From Gammaproteobacteria bacterium (lineage in GTDB: Bacteria; Pseudomonadota; Gammaproteobacteria; AKS1), in the NCBI GenBank assembly GCA_027006175.1, contig JALTKS010000118.1, positions 1 through 64,000 of the forward strand: DNA of 64,000 nt, read 5' to 3'. The position numbers and the translations under genes are program-made. The number at the start of each line of letters is the position of its first letter. Position 1 is the first letter of the stretch. Shown one piece after another: positions 56,109 to 64,000 of the stretch. The notes beneath the pieces were generated by a model that worked only from the letters and a program-made list of their open reading frames with translations, was not told where the DNA came from and searched no databases.

Positions 56109-57391
56109 GCCGTATTCATATAAAAGGCGGTCGCTTAATTGACCCGGCCAACGATATTGATGCTATCACTGATCTCTGGATTGCCGATGGCAAGGTACAA
56201 GCCATTGGTCATGCCCCTGATGGCTTCAGCGCCGATGAAACCATTAACGCCGAACAACTCATCGTCTGCCCGGGTCTCATTGATTTATCCGCACGTATTC
56301 GCGAACCAGGTCAGGCGCACAAGGCAACCATTGCCAGTGAAACAGCGGCGGCAGCCAGTGCAGGTATTACTACGCTGGTTTGCCCACCGGATACCCAGCC
56401 GGTAATTGATTCAGCTGCCATTGTTGAATTAATTCATCTCAAAGCTCGTCAGGCAAATTTATCTCGCTTGCATATGCTTGGTGCGCTCACCTGTAACCTT
56501 GACGGGGAATTAATCAGCCAAATGCTTAGCCTTAAAAATGCTGGCGTGGTGGGTATGAGTAATGCCAACAAACCGGTACCTAACTCTTTAATTCTGCGCC
56601 GCGCATTTGAATATGCCTGCACACATGATTTAACCGTGTTTATTCGTCCTGATGATGATGGACTTAGCAATACTGGCTGTGTCCATGAAGGGGCATTAGC
56701 ATCACGGCTCGGTCTGCCTGGCATACCCGAAGCGGCCGAAACGGTCGCGGTTGCGCGCCATCTGGAACTCATTGAACAAACCGGTGTGAAAGCGCATTTT
56801 AGTCAGCTATCGACTGCCCGAGCCGCCAATATGATTGCCCGAGCACGTCATGACGGACTCAAGGTTACCGCCGATGTTGCGGTACACCACCTCTATCTTA
56901 CTGATATCGATATTCGTGATTACAACAGTGCCTGTCACTTAATTCCGCCACTACGCAGTGAACGTGATCGTGACGGTTTACGCGATGCCGTTAAACGAGG
57001 TGTTATCGATGCCATCTGCTCCGATCACCAACCGCATGAACCCGATGCTAAACAGGCACCGTTCCCGGATACTGAACCGGGTCTGTCTGGACTCGATACC
57101 TTATTACCACTCGTCAAACGGCTGGCTGATGAAAAGCTCTTATCACTATCAGAAGCCATTGATCGCGTGACGCGTTCACCTGCCAATATACTTGGCCTTG
57201 AACAAGGACACTTAAGTGTCGGTGCCATTGCGGATATTTGTATTCTTGACCCTGACATGAACTGGGTCGTCAACAGTGACAACCTTAATAGTGCCGGTCA
57301 CAATACACCTTTCATCGGCTGGGAAATGCACGGCCGAGCCACCCGTACCTTAGTAAACGGACAACTTATTTTTAGCAGTGACCATGACTGA
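56105..57391 (+). CDS. Inactive dihydroorotase homologue (PyrC'/PyrX)
   Basis: A 428-aa amidohydrolase-fold protein overlapping pyrB by 4 bp. The HxH metal motif of active enzymes (GLID-xHxHxREPG) is here [13 protein letters not shown]: His replaced by Ser62 and Arg64, so the binuclear zinc centre cannot form as usual. Later family motifs survive partly ([22 protein letters not shown]). This matches the noncatalytic dihydroorotase of Pseudomonas that is needed to assemble active PyrB dodecamers. An active pyrC must be elsewhere. Confidence 0.92.
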   Translation: MSRIHIKGGRLIDPANDIDAITDLWIADGKVQAIGHAPDGFSADETINAEQLIVCPGLIDLSARIREPGQAHKATIASETAAAASAGITTLVCPPDTQPVIDSAAIVELIHLKARQANLSRLHMLGALTCNLDGELISQMLSLKNAGVVGMSNANKPVPNSLILRRAFEYACTHDLTVFIRPDDDGLSNTGCVHEGALASRLGLPGIPEAAETVAVARHLELIEQTGVKAHFSQLSTARAANMIARARHDGLKVTADVAVHHLYLTDIDIRDYNSACHLIPPLRSERDRDGLRDAVKRGVIDAICSDHQPHEPDAKQAPFPDTEPGLSGLDTLLPLVKRLADEKLLSLSEAIDRVTRSPANILGLEQGHLSVGAIADICILDPDMNWVVNSDNLNSAGHNTPFIGWEMHGRATRTLVNGQLIFSSDHD

Positions 57392-58259
57392 GCCAAATCG
57401 CAATACTATTCATGTCGAAGACGCCATAATTATCGACCATCAAGCCTTTGATGGTGATCAATTTATTATGCGTTTACATGCCCCAAAAACAGCGATCGAA
57501 GCCCAGCCCGGCAGTTTTGTGCATATTCGCTGTGCTGAACGCTTACCCATGCGCCGGCCTATTTCCATTATGCGTACTGATCCTCAGCAGGGTGAAATTA
57601 CGTTGCTATATAAAGCACTCGGTGAAGGCACCCGTGCACTGGGCGAACGAAAAGTAGGCGAAACACTCAGTCTGATGGGACCTATCGGTAAAGCCTTTCG
57701 TTTTAACCCGAACAAAAAACGTCCACTGCTTATCGGTGGTGGTGTTGGCATGCCGCCAATGATCTTCATTGCTGAACATTTAAAAGACAATAAAGACATC
57801 GAGCCCTTCGTCATTCTTGGCTCTGAAGTCCCCTTCCCCTTCAAGGTACAGCCATCACAACACATCATTAACGGACTCGCACCTGAGGTGATTGGCACTA
57901 TGCCACTGATGGAAGACTGGGGTATTGCCTGCCGACTCGCTAGCCTGCAGGGCTATCCGGGATGTTTTGAAGGCTACGTCACTGATCTGGCTCGCGCCTG
58001 GCTCGATGGTTTAACTGAAAACCAACGCAACGACGTCGAAATCTTTTCCTGTGGCCCACATCCCATGCTCGAAGCCGTGGCAAAACTGGCTGCCGAATAC
58101 GATTTGCCCTGTCAGGTATCACTCGAAGAATTTATGGCCTGTGCCGTTGGCGGTTGTGCCGGTTGTGTTGTAAAAGTTGAAACCGATAACGGTCCCGCCA
58201 TGCAACGTGTTTGTGTTGATGGCCCTGTATTTGAAGCCAAAAAGGTATTTACAATCTAA
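57384..58259 (+). CDS. pyrK: PyrK-like dihydroorotate dehydrogenase electron-transfer subunit
   Basis: A 291-aa iron-sulfur flavoprotein: FAD-binding RRPISIM (Arg-Pro-hydrophobic-Ser), NAD-binding LIGGGVGMPPMIF, FSCGPHPMLEAV, and a C-terminal [2Fe-2S] cluster with Cys in MACAVGGCAGCVVK and QRVCVDGP. PyrK normally works with a class 1B PyrD, which is not adjacent, so the partner is unknown. The start at 57384 (ATG) is preferred over GTG at 57378. Overlaps the upstream gene by 8 bp. Confidence 0.9.
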   Translation: MTEPNRNTIHVEDAIIIDHQAFDGDQFIMRLHAPKTAIEAQPGSFVHIRCAERLPMRRPISIMRTDPQQGEITLLYKALGEGTRALGERKVGETLSLMGPIGKAFRFNPNKKRPLLIGGGVGMPPMIFIAEHLKDNKDIEPFVILGSEVPFPFKVQPSQHIINGLAPEVIGTMPLMEDWGIACRLASLQGYPGCFEGYVTDLARAWLDGLTENQRNDVEIFSCGPHPMLEAVAKLAAEYDLPCQVSLEEFMACAVGGCAGCVVKVETDNGPAMQRVCVDGPVFEAKKVFTI

Positions 58260-58272
58260 GGAAAGACAGCAA

Positions 58273-59424
58273 CTATCCTAACATTCCCCCACCACCCGGA
58301 CTGTTCTCATCTTCTACTAACGACATACCTCCAATCGCTGTGTCCATTTTTTCAACCGCTTCTTCATCACCCAGTTTAATCATTAAGCGAAGCTCATTCG
58401 CAGAATCGGCTGAGTGAATCGCATCTTCGTAAGTGATCTCTCCTGATGTATAAAGATCATAAAGTGCTTGATCGAAGGTCTTCATACCATTTTGATTCGA
58501 CTTACGCATGAGTTCTTTGAGTTCATGTATTGAACCCTTACGAATAATATCGGCTGCCAATGGTGTGTTAATTAAAACTTCAATGGCGGCACGGCGGCCT
58601 TTGCCATCCGGTGTCGGAATTAATTGTTGTGCAATAATCGCTTTAAGATTTAACGATAAATCCATTAACAATTGATTACGACGATCTTCAGGGAAGAAGT
58701 TGATAATACGATCTAATGCCTGGTTAGCATTATTGGCATGCAAGGTCGCTAAACATAAGTGCCCTGTTTCCGCGAACGTAATGGCATGTTCCATGGTTTC
58801 GCGAGTACGGATTTCACCAATAAGAATAACATCCGGTGCCTGACGTAAGGTGTTTTTTAACGCGACTTCAAATGACTCGGTATCAAGACCCACCTCGCGC
58901 TGGGTAATAATACAACCATCATGCTGATGAATGTACTCGATAGGATCTTCAATACTGATAATATGTCCGGTGGTATTTTTATTACGGTAGCCTATCATCG
59001 CCGCCAGTGATGTTGATTTACCGGTACCCGTACCGCCCACAAATAAAACCAGCCCGCGTTTTGTCATAGATAAATTTTTAATGACTGCTGGTAATCTTAA
59101 ATCTTCTAATGTTGGGATATGTGTTTCAATTTTACGTAACACCATGCCGGCATGGTTACGCTGAATAAAGGCACTGACGCGAAAACGCCCAATGCCGGAA
59201 GCAGAAATAGCGAAGTTACATTCGTTATGCTGGGTAAATTCATCTTTCTGTGCTTCGCTCATAATACTAAACACAGTTTCTTTCGCTTGCGCTGGCGTCA
59301 ATGATGTTTTTGTCACCGGCGTCAATTTGCCGTTTATCTTTAACGATGGCGCCATGCCTGCCGTAATAAATAAATCCGATGCGTTCTTTTGCACCATCAA
59401 CTTTAATAACGATTCAAATTCCAT
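58273..59424 (-). CDS. pilU: PilU, PilT-like twitching ATPase
   Basis: A 383-aa secretion ATPase: Walker A VGGTGTGKSTS (near 136), Asp box and Walker B with ILIGEIRTRETME, and a C-terminal acidic/Gly-rich tail (DENSPGGGG). Length and neighbour PilT identify PilU, an accessory retraction motor of type IV pili. It follows pilT by 35 bp. Confidence 0.95.
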   Translation of the reverse strand: MEFESLLKLMVQKNASDLFITAGMAPSLKINGKLTPVTKTSLTPAQAKETVFSIMSEAQKDEFTQHNECNFAISASGIGRFRVSAFIQRNHAGMVLRKIETHIPTLEDLRLPAVIKNLSMTKRGLVLFVGGTGTGKSTSLAAMIGYRNKNTTGHIISIEDPIEYIHQHDGCIITQREVGLDTESFEVALKNTLRQAPDVILIGEIRTRETMEHAITFAETGHLCLATLHANNANQALDRIINFFPEDRRNQLLMDLSLNLKAIIAQQLIPTPDGKGRRAAIEVLINTPLAADIIRKGSIHELKELMRKSNQNGMKTFDQALYDLYTSGEITYEDAIHSADSANELRLMIKLGDEEAVEKMDTAIGGMSLVEDENSPGGGGMLG

Positions 59425-59459
59425 TCTGGCCTACCTCTTCTCCAGTCTAGCCCAGGCAC

Positions 59460-60500
59460 CTAGGCTAGAAATTGATCCTTATTCGCAGCACGCATACGTG
59501 CATCTTGTACGGTGATCTGACCTTTTCCAACCAAATCTTTCAAACACTGATCGAGTGTCTGCATACCAATACCTTGACCGGTTTGAATAGCCGAGTACAT
59601 TTGTGCAATTTTATTTTCTCGAATCAGGTTACGAATCGCCGGCGTACCAATCATAATTTCGTGGGCAGCAATACGACCACCGCCAATTTTCTTAATCAGC
59701 GTTTGAGCAATTACCGCACGCAGTGATTCAGACAACATAGACCGTACCATGTCTTTTTCAGCCGCCGGGAATACATCAATAATACGGTCAATGGTTTTTG
59801 CTGCGGAACTTGTATGTAGAGTACCAAAAACCAGATGACCTGTTTCTGCCGCTGATAGAGCCAGACGAATCGTTTCCAGATCTCGCATTTCACCGACCAG
59901 AATAATATCCGGATCTTCACGCAATGCTGAACGTAATGCTTCATTAAAGCCTAAGGTGTCACGATGGACTTCTCGTTGGTTTACGAGACATTTTTTACTC
60001 TCGTGAACGAATTCGATGGGGTCTTCAACGGTAAGAATATGTCCAAATTCATTGTCATTTTTGTAATCAACCATCGCCGCCAGAGTAGTAGATTTACCCG
60101 AGCCGGTGGGACCTGTTACCAAAACAATGCCTCTTGGTACATCGGCAATTTCCTTAAATACCGCCGGACAACCCAGTTCTTCCAAACTCAGAATTCGTGA
60201 AGGAATGGTACGAAATACCGCGCCAGCACCACGGTTATGGTTGAAAGCATTGACACGGAAACGAGCTAAACCGGGAATTTCAAATGAAAAATCGGTTTCA
60301 AAGAATTCTTCGTAGTCCTTACGTTGCTTATCATTCATAATGTCATAAATCAGGCTATGAACCTGTTTATGTTCAAGTGCAGGGACGTTTATTCGGCGAA
60401 TATCGCCATCGACACGAATCATTGGTGGTAAACCCGCTGATAAATGTAAATCCGATGCGTCATTTTTAACACCGAAAGCAAGTAATTCTGCGATATCCAT
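59460..60500 (-). CDS. pilT: PilT, type IV pilus retraction ATPase
   Basis: A 346-aa motor: Walker A TGPTGSGKSTTLA (near 135), Walker B IILVGEMRDLET, His box TGHLVFGTLHT, and the PilT hallmark AIRNLIRE near the C-terminal domain. It hydrolyses ATP to depolymerise pilin and drives twitching. Divergent from yggS with a shared 81-bp promoter region. Confidence 0.97.
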   Translation of the reverse strand: MDIAELLAFGVKNDASDLHLSAGLPPMIRVDGDIRRINVPALEHKQVHSLIYDIMNDKQRKDYEEFFETDFSFEIPGLARFRVNAFNHNRGAGAVFRTIPSRILSLEELGCPAVFKEIADVPRGIVLVTGPTGSGKSTTLAAMVDYKNDNEFGHILTVEDPIEFVHESKKCLVNQREVHRDTLGFNEALRSALREDPDIILVGEMRDLETIRLALSAAETGHLVFGTLHTSSAAKTIDRIIDVFPAAEKDMVRSMLSESLRAVIAQTLIKKIGGGRIAAHEIMIGTPAIRNLIRENKIAQMYSAIQTGQGIGMQTLDQCLKDLVGKGQITVQDARMRAANKDQFLA

Positions 60501-60581
60501 GCAATCCTCCCTTAGGGACAGAATTTATTGTTATTAAGTATACTGAATCACCTACAGTATAGCGCACCTACAGAGTTTGAC

Positions 60582-61271
60582 ATGAGCAACATCGCACAGG
60601 GTATTGAGACAGTAAAGCAGCGAATATTAGCGGCTGCAATAGCAGCAAACCGTGACCCAATCGAGGTGACGTTGCTGGCGATCAGTAAAACGCGCCCCAT
60701 CGATGATATTCGTGCTGCTATCGCTGTCGGTCAGCAACATTTTGGTGAAAATTACCTGCAAGATGCCCTACCCAAGATTGCCAGTCTTACCACAGAAGCC
60801 CCCGAGCTATGCTGGCATTTCATCGGTGCTATTCAGTCGAACAAAACCAGCGATATCGCACAACATTTTGACTGGGTGCACACGGTAGAGCGCTTAAAAA
60901 TTGCTAAAAGACTCAATGATCAGCGTCCGGAAGGACTTGAACCTTTACAGGTTTGCCTCCAAGTTAACATCAGCGGTGAAACCAGCAAATCGGGTATAGC
61001 CGCCGATGAGGTACAAGCATTAGCAGAAGCGATTGGTTCGCTACCACGATTAAAACTAAGGGGTTTAATGGCAATACCTGCCGCCACAAATGATGTCGCT
61101 GAACAGCAACAAGCATTTAAACATTTACGACAAATATTGGAACATTTAAACCAACAAGGTTTCCAACTGGATACCCTCTCAATGGGGATGAGTAACGATT
61201 TGGAAGCAGCGATAGCTCAAGGCAGTACCCTGGTTCGCATTGGTACCGCTATTTTTGGCGCACGCGCATAA
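60582..61271 (+). CDS. yggS: YggS-family PLP homeostasis protein
   Basis: A 229-aa PLP-binding protein with no known catalysis; Lys36 (LLAISKTRP) binds PLP. Other motifs: HFGENYLQDALPK, WHFIGAIQSNK, VNISGETSKSG and LSMGMSNDLEAAI. The ATG at 60582 follows GAG and matches the E. coli start. First of four genes yggS-proC-yggT-yggU. Confidence 0.95.
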   Translation: MSNIAQGIETVKQRILAAAIAANRDPIEVTLLAISKTRPIDDIRAAIAVGQQHFGENYLQDALPKIASLTTEAPELCWHFIGAIQSNKTSDIAQHFDWVHTVERLKIAKRLNDQRPEGLEPLQVCLQVNISGETSKSGIAADEVQALAEAIGSLPRLKLRGLMAIPAATNDVAEQQQAFKHLRQILEHLNQQGFQLDTLSMGMSNDLEAAIAQGSTLVRIGTAIFGARA

Positions 61272-61289
61272 TTAAGGTATGTTGAGACT

Positions 61290-62117
61290 ATGAACTATTC
61301 AATTGGATTTATCGGTGGCGGGAATATGGCAGCCAGTATCATTGGCGGGCTCATCAACGATGGCTTCCCTGCTAACAACATCCGTGTTGCAGAACCCAAC
61401 GACACCGCTCGCGGTCAACTCACGACAAACTTCGGCATTCAAACAGAAACGGATAATGCTCAGGTCGCCAACAATGTTGATGTGCTGGTGTTAGCTGTAA
61501 AACCTCAGGTAATGAAGAGCGTCACAGAACACATTGCCGCATCCGTACAGGACAAACAGCCGCTGGTTATCTCCATCGCAGCAGGAATTCGTAGTAACAA
61601 CCTGTCTGATTGGCTGGGTGGCGATGTTGCCGTTGTCCGCAGCATGCCAAATACACCAGCGCTGGTACAAAGTGGTGCAGCTGGGCTGTTTGCTAATAAC
61701 AATGTATCTGAATCGCAACGAGAACAGGCAGAATCGATACTCCGTGCGGTTGGCATTACGGTTTGGTTAGATAATGAACAGCTTATCGATGCCGTAACGG
61801 CATTGTCTGGCAGTGGTCCTGCTTATCTCTTTTATGTCATCGAAGCGATGGAAAATGCTGGTGTTAAACTAGGCTTAGATGCAGATATTGCGCGTCGCCT
61901 TGCGGTACAAACGGCCTTTGGCGCCTCTAAACTGGCACTTGAATCATCTGATGACCCCGCTTTACTACGTGAAAAAGTCACCTCTCCTGGCGGCACAACC
62001 GAACGTGCACTGGAACGCTTAAAAGAAGGTGGTCTTGAAACCCTGTTCATAGAAGCCCTGCAGGCAGCCAGTGATCGTGCCGCCGAATTGGCCGATCAGC
62101 TTGGTAGTGGCGATTAA
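61290..62117 (+). CDS. proC: Pyrroline-5-carboxylate reductase
   Basis: A 275-aa enzyme, last step of proline synthesis. NAD(P)-binding IGFIGGGNMAASIIGGL at the start, RSMPNTPALVQSGAAGL, and SGSGPAYLFYVIEAM with TSPGGTTERAL. Directly downstream of yggS. Confidence 0.97.
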   Translation: MNYSIGFIGGGNMAASIIGGLINDGFPANNIRVAEPNDTARGQLTTNFGIQTETDNAQVANNVDVLVLAVKPQVMKSVTEHIAASVQDKQPLVISIAAGIRSNNLSDWLGGDVAVVRSMPNTPALVQSGAAGLFANNNVSESQREQAESILRAVGITVWLDNEQLIDAVTALSGSGPAYLFYVIEAMENAGVKLGLDADIARRLAVQTAFGASKLALESSDDPALLREKVTSPGGTTERALERLKEGGLETLFIEALQAASDRAAELADQLGSGD

Positions 62118-62145
62118 CCCCATCAATTTTTAGGAGTTTGAACCT

Positions 62146-62760
62146 ATGGGTAGTGATTATTTACTCAACCCGGTTATTTTTCTTGTCGATACCTTGTTTG
62201 GCTTATACATCCTTGTGGTGATGCTGCGCTTCTTGCTGCAAATGGTGCGCGCTGATTTCTATAATCCTTTTTCACAATTTCTGGTAAAGGCAACTAGTCC
62301 ACTGCTTCGTCCATTACGACGCATTATTCCTGGCTGGGGTGGGGTTGATATTGCATCATTAGTACTTTTATTTATCCTGCAAAGCGTGGCTATTTTAGTC
62401 ATGGCACTGTTACAAGGTGGCGCACTTGAAGCGATTGGCATTGCTGGTTTATTCATGGCAACGATCACTAAACTGATTTCATTACTGCTTTATATTTATT
62501 TTTTCAGTTTAATCATCATTGCACTTCTTAGTTGGGTTTCTACTGGCGGCTATAATCCGGTAACTGCATTAATGAGCAGCCTAACCGAGCCCTTATTACG
62601 CCCTGTCAGGCGCATCTTACCCCCGGTAGGAATGTTGGATTTCTCCGTGTTTGTGACTATTTTAGGGCTCGTTGTTGCAAGAATGCTGATTATGCCGCCT
62701 TTGTATGCATTATCAGTGCAACTTGGTTTCCCGATTTCATTATTACGACTACTTTATTAA
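62146..62760 (+). CDS. yggT: YggT family integral membrane protein
   Basis: A 204-aa membrane protein with two YggT units (about 15-90 and 115-195), each with hydrophobic helices and a P(L/I)LRP(L/V)RRI(I/L)P motif. Implicated in osmotic tolerance in some species; function uncertain. AGGAG sits 9 nt ahead of the start. Confidence 0.94.
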   Translation: MGSDYLLNPVIFLVDTLFGLYILVVMLRFLLQMVRADFYNPFSQFLVKATSPLLRPLRRIIPGWGGVDIASLVLLFILQSVAILVMALLQGGALEAIGIAGLFMATITKLISLLLYIYFFSLIIIALLSWVSTGGYNPVTALMSSLTEPLLRPVRRILPPVGMLDFSVFVTILGLVVARMLIMPPLYALSVQLGFPISLLRLLY

Positions 62761-62769
62761 ACCAGAACA

Positions 62770-63063
62770 TTGAACGAAAACCACTACCATTGGCAAGGCA
62801 ATGATCTCATTTTAAATGTACGCTTACAGCCCAAAGCCTCACGAAATGAAATTATTGGTGTCAAAGATAATCTGCTAAAAGTGCGATTAACCGCCCCGCC
62901 CGTTGATGGCAAAGCAAATGCGGCACTTTGTCAATTTATAGCTAAACGTTTTGCGGTCTCACCGAGTCAGGTTGAACTCATCAACGGCGCACATCACCGA
63001 CAAAAACGCTTGCTAATCCATTCACCAAAGCAACTCATTGCTGGAATATGTCACAAAATTTAA
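62770..63063 (+). CDS. yggU: DUF167 (YggU) family protein
   Basis: A 97-aa protein: LNVRLQPKASRNEIIGV, LKVRLTAPPVDGKANAALC and HHRQKRLLI are DUF167 signatures. The start is a TTG 9 bp after yggT; no ATG is available. Function unknown. Confidence 0.9.
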   Translation: MNENHYHWQGNDLILNVRLQPKASRNEIIGVKDNLLKVRLTAPPVDGKANAALCQFIAKRFAVSPSQVELINGAHHRQKRLLIHSPKQLIAGICHKI

Positions 63064-63224
63064 CCTGAAAAATCTCCTTAAAACGCTGCAATTTCAGCAA
63101 AATCGTCTATAACTACTACTATCAGGTGTTGCCACTGGCGCTGCTGTTATGCTTCGGCAACCAATAAAAATAGAATAAATACATGATGTTAGCGGTTATT
63201 TGCCGCACCTTGGAGTAGTACGAC

Positions 63225-64000
63225 ATGCCTAACAATGAGCTGATGTTGCAGATCGAAGCCTATGCAAAATGGAAAAATGATCTCATCCGTGAAATTAAGT
63301 CATACCTCGATTGGCTTGAAGACAATGATCTTAATGACGCTGAAAATGACCTGCGTATTTATGAAACCATTGAGTCATTAAAGTCAGATAAAATTACTGT
63401 TGCCTTTGTAGCAGAAGTCTCTCGCGGCAAAACCGAGCTCATCAATACGCTGTTTTTCTCACAGTACAAACGACGCCTGTTGCCTTCTCAGGCGGGTCGC
63501 ACCACGATGTGTCCCACCGAAATTTTCTTTGACGATAAGGCTGACCGCCCTTATATCCGATTACTGCCGATTGAAACACGCCTCAACGGATACAGTATTG
63601 CTGAATACAAAAAAGAAGTTATTGAGTGGACCAATATTCACCTCGATCCTGAATCACCCGATTCATTAGCCGAAGCCTTCAGCGAAGTCACCCGTACTAA
63701 ACGAGTACCGGTTGAACGTGCTCGTGAACTGGGGTTATATGACGAGAAAGAATTTTTACATTTGGCTTCTCAAGATATTCCCACTACCCATATTGAAATT
63801 CCCAAGTGGCGTCATGCATTAATTAATTTCCCACACCCATTATTGCAACAAGGCCTGGTGGTGCTCGATACCCCTGGTCTCAATGCTCTGGGAGCTGAAC
63901 CAGAACTTACCTTGAACATGCTACCCAATGCACAAGCGGTATTATTCCTGTTGGCGGCAGATACCGGTGTCACTAAATCTGACATGGAAATGTGGCAACA
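63225..64000 (+). CDS. Dynamin-like GTPase, N-terminal part (truncated by window)
   Basis: An open frame of 258 codons running off the right edge. Start ATG at 63225 follows GGAG 9 nt earlier. G1 reads AEVSRGKTELINTL (a Ser-Arg-Gly-Lys-Thr P-loop variant), switch region RTTMCPTEIFF and G3 DTPGLNALG are clear, so this is a dynamin-superfamily GTPase. An N-terminal helical segment (about 1-50) precedes the G domain. The effector domain lies outside the window. A short helix-forming region at 63126-63163 lies upstream. Confidence 0.85.
   Translation, partial: MPNNELMLQIEAYAKWKNDLIREIKSYLDWLEDNDLNDAENDLRIYETIESLKSDKITVAFVAEVSRGKTELINTLFFSQYKRRLLPSQAGRTTMCPTEIFFDDKADRPYIRLLPIETRLNGYSIAEYKKEVIEWTNIHLDPESPDSLAEAFSEVTRTKRVPVERARELGLYDEKEFLHLASQDIPTTHIEIPKWRHALINFPHPLLQQGLVVLDTPGLNALGAEPELTLNMLPNAQAVLFLLAADTGVTKSDMEMWQ

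Overview
The window reads as chromosome of a free-living, Gram-negative gammaproteobacterium. The evidence is a PilGHIJK-ChpABC type IV pilus chemosensory operon, pilT/pilU, the yggS-proC-yggT-yggU block, yqgE-ruvX next to gshB and tonB, and Pseudomonas-like pyrB with an inactive dihydroorotase partner. Base composition is moderately AT-rich. A RegB/RegA redox two-component pair, an apparent Calvin-type class II aldolase and several c-type cytochromes point to a respiratory, possibly autotrophic or methylotrophic lifestyle; that is inference, and no species is assigned. No tRNA, rRNA, insertion sequence, integrase or CRISPR array was seen.

Positions 1-14,109 form a minus-strand copper/silver handling block. 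It holds a MerR regulator with a textbook 20-bp-spacer operator-promoter, a small CXXC redox protein and a P1B-type ATPase with YHS and heavy-metal-binding domains. Next come a diheme cytochrome with a porin, a DUF302 protein and small exported proteins, then a CusCBA-type RND efflux operon whose adaptor carries a duplicated metal-binding domain and a fused CusF domain. Two small exported proteins end in the same FRPPRK motif. Positions 14,300-24,000 are mixed housekeeping: YqhA-like protein, phosphatase, methyltransferase, redoxin, OmpA-like protein, a deformylase/formyltransferase pair, purC, an outer-membrane protein and regBA.

Positions 23,900-30,933 hold a minus-strand carbon-metabolism run (tkt, gap, pgk, pyk, fba). 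tkt has a roughly 300-nt leader with a possible pseudoknot and a terminator-like hairpin that I cannot assign to a known class. Positions 32,400-36,174 hold the SAM cycle: a SAM-II-like riboswitch with its own terminator before metK, then an SAH riboswitch before ahcY, then metF. One metabolite pair is therefore sensed by two RNAs in opposite senses: SAM should repress its synthesis and SAH should activate its own removal. bioA (also SAM-using) and rsmE follow.

Positions 38,263-49,868 are the complete type IV pilus chemosensory operon, with an 1827-residue ChpA. On the plus strand, 50,192-58,259 carries gshB, apbE, a NusG_II protein, a Gx transporter, tonB, yqgE, ruvX, pyrB, a catalytically dead dihydroorotase homologue and a PyrK-like subunit. 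pilU/pilT, yggS-proC-yggT-yggU and the start of a dynamin-like GTPase close the window.
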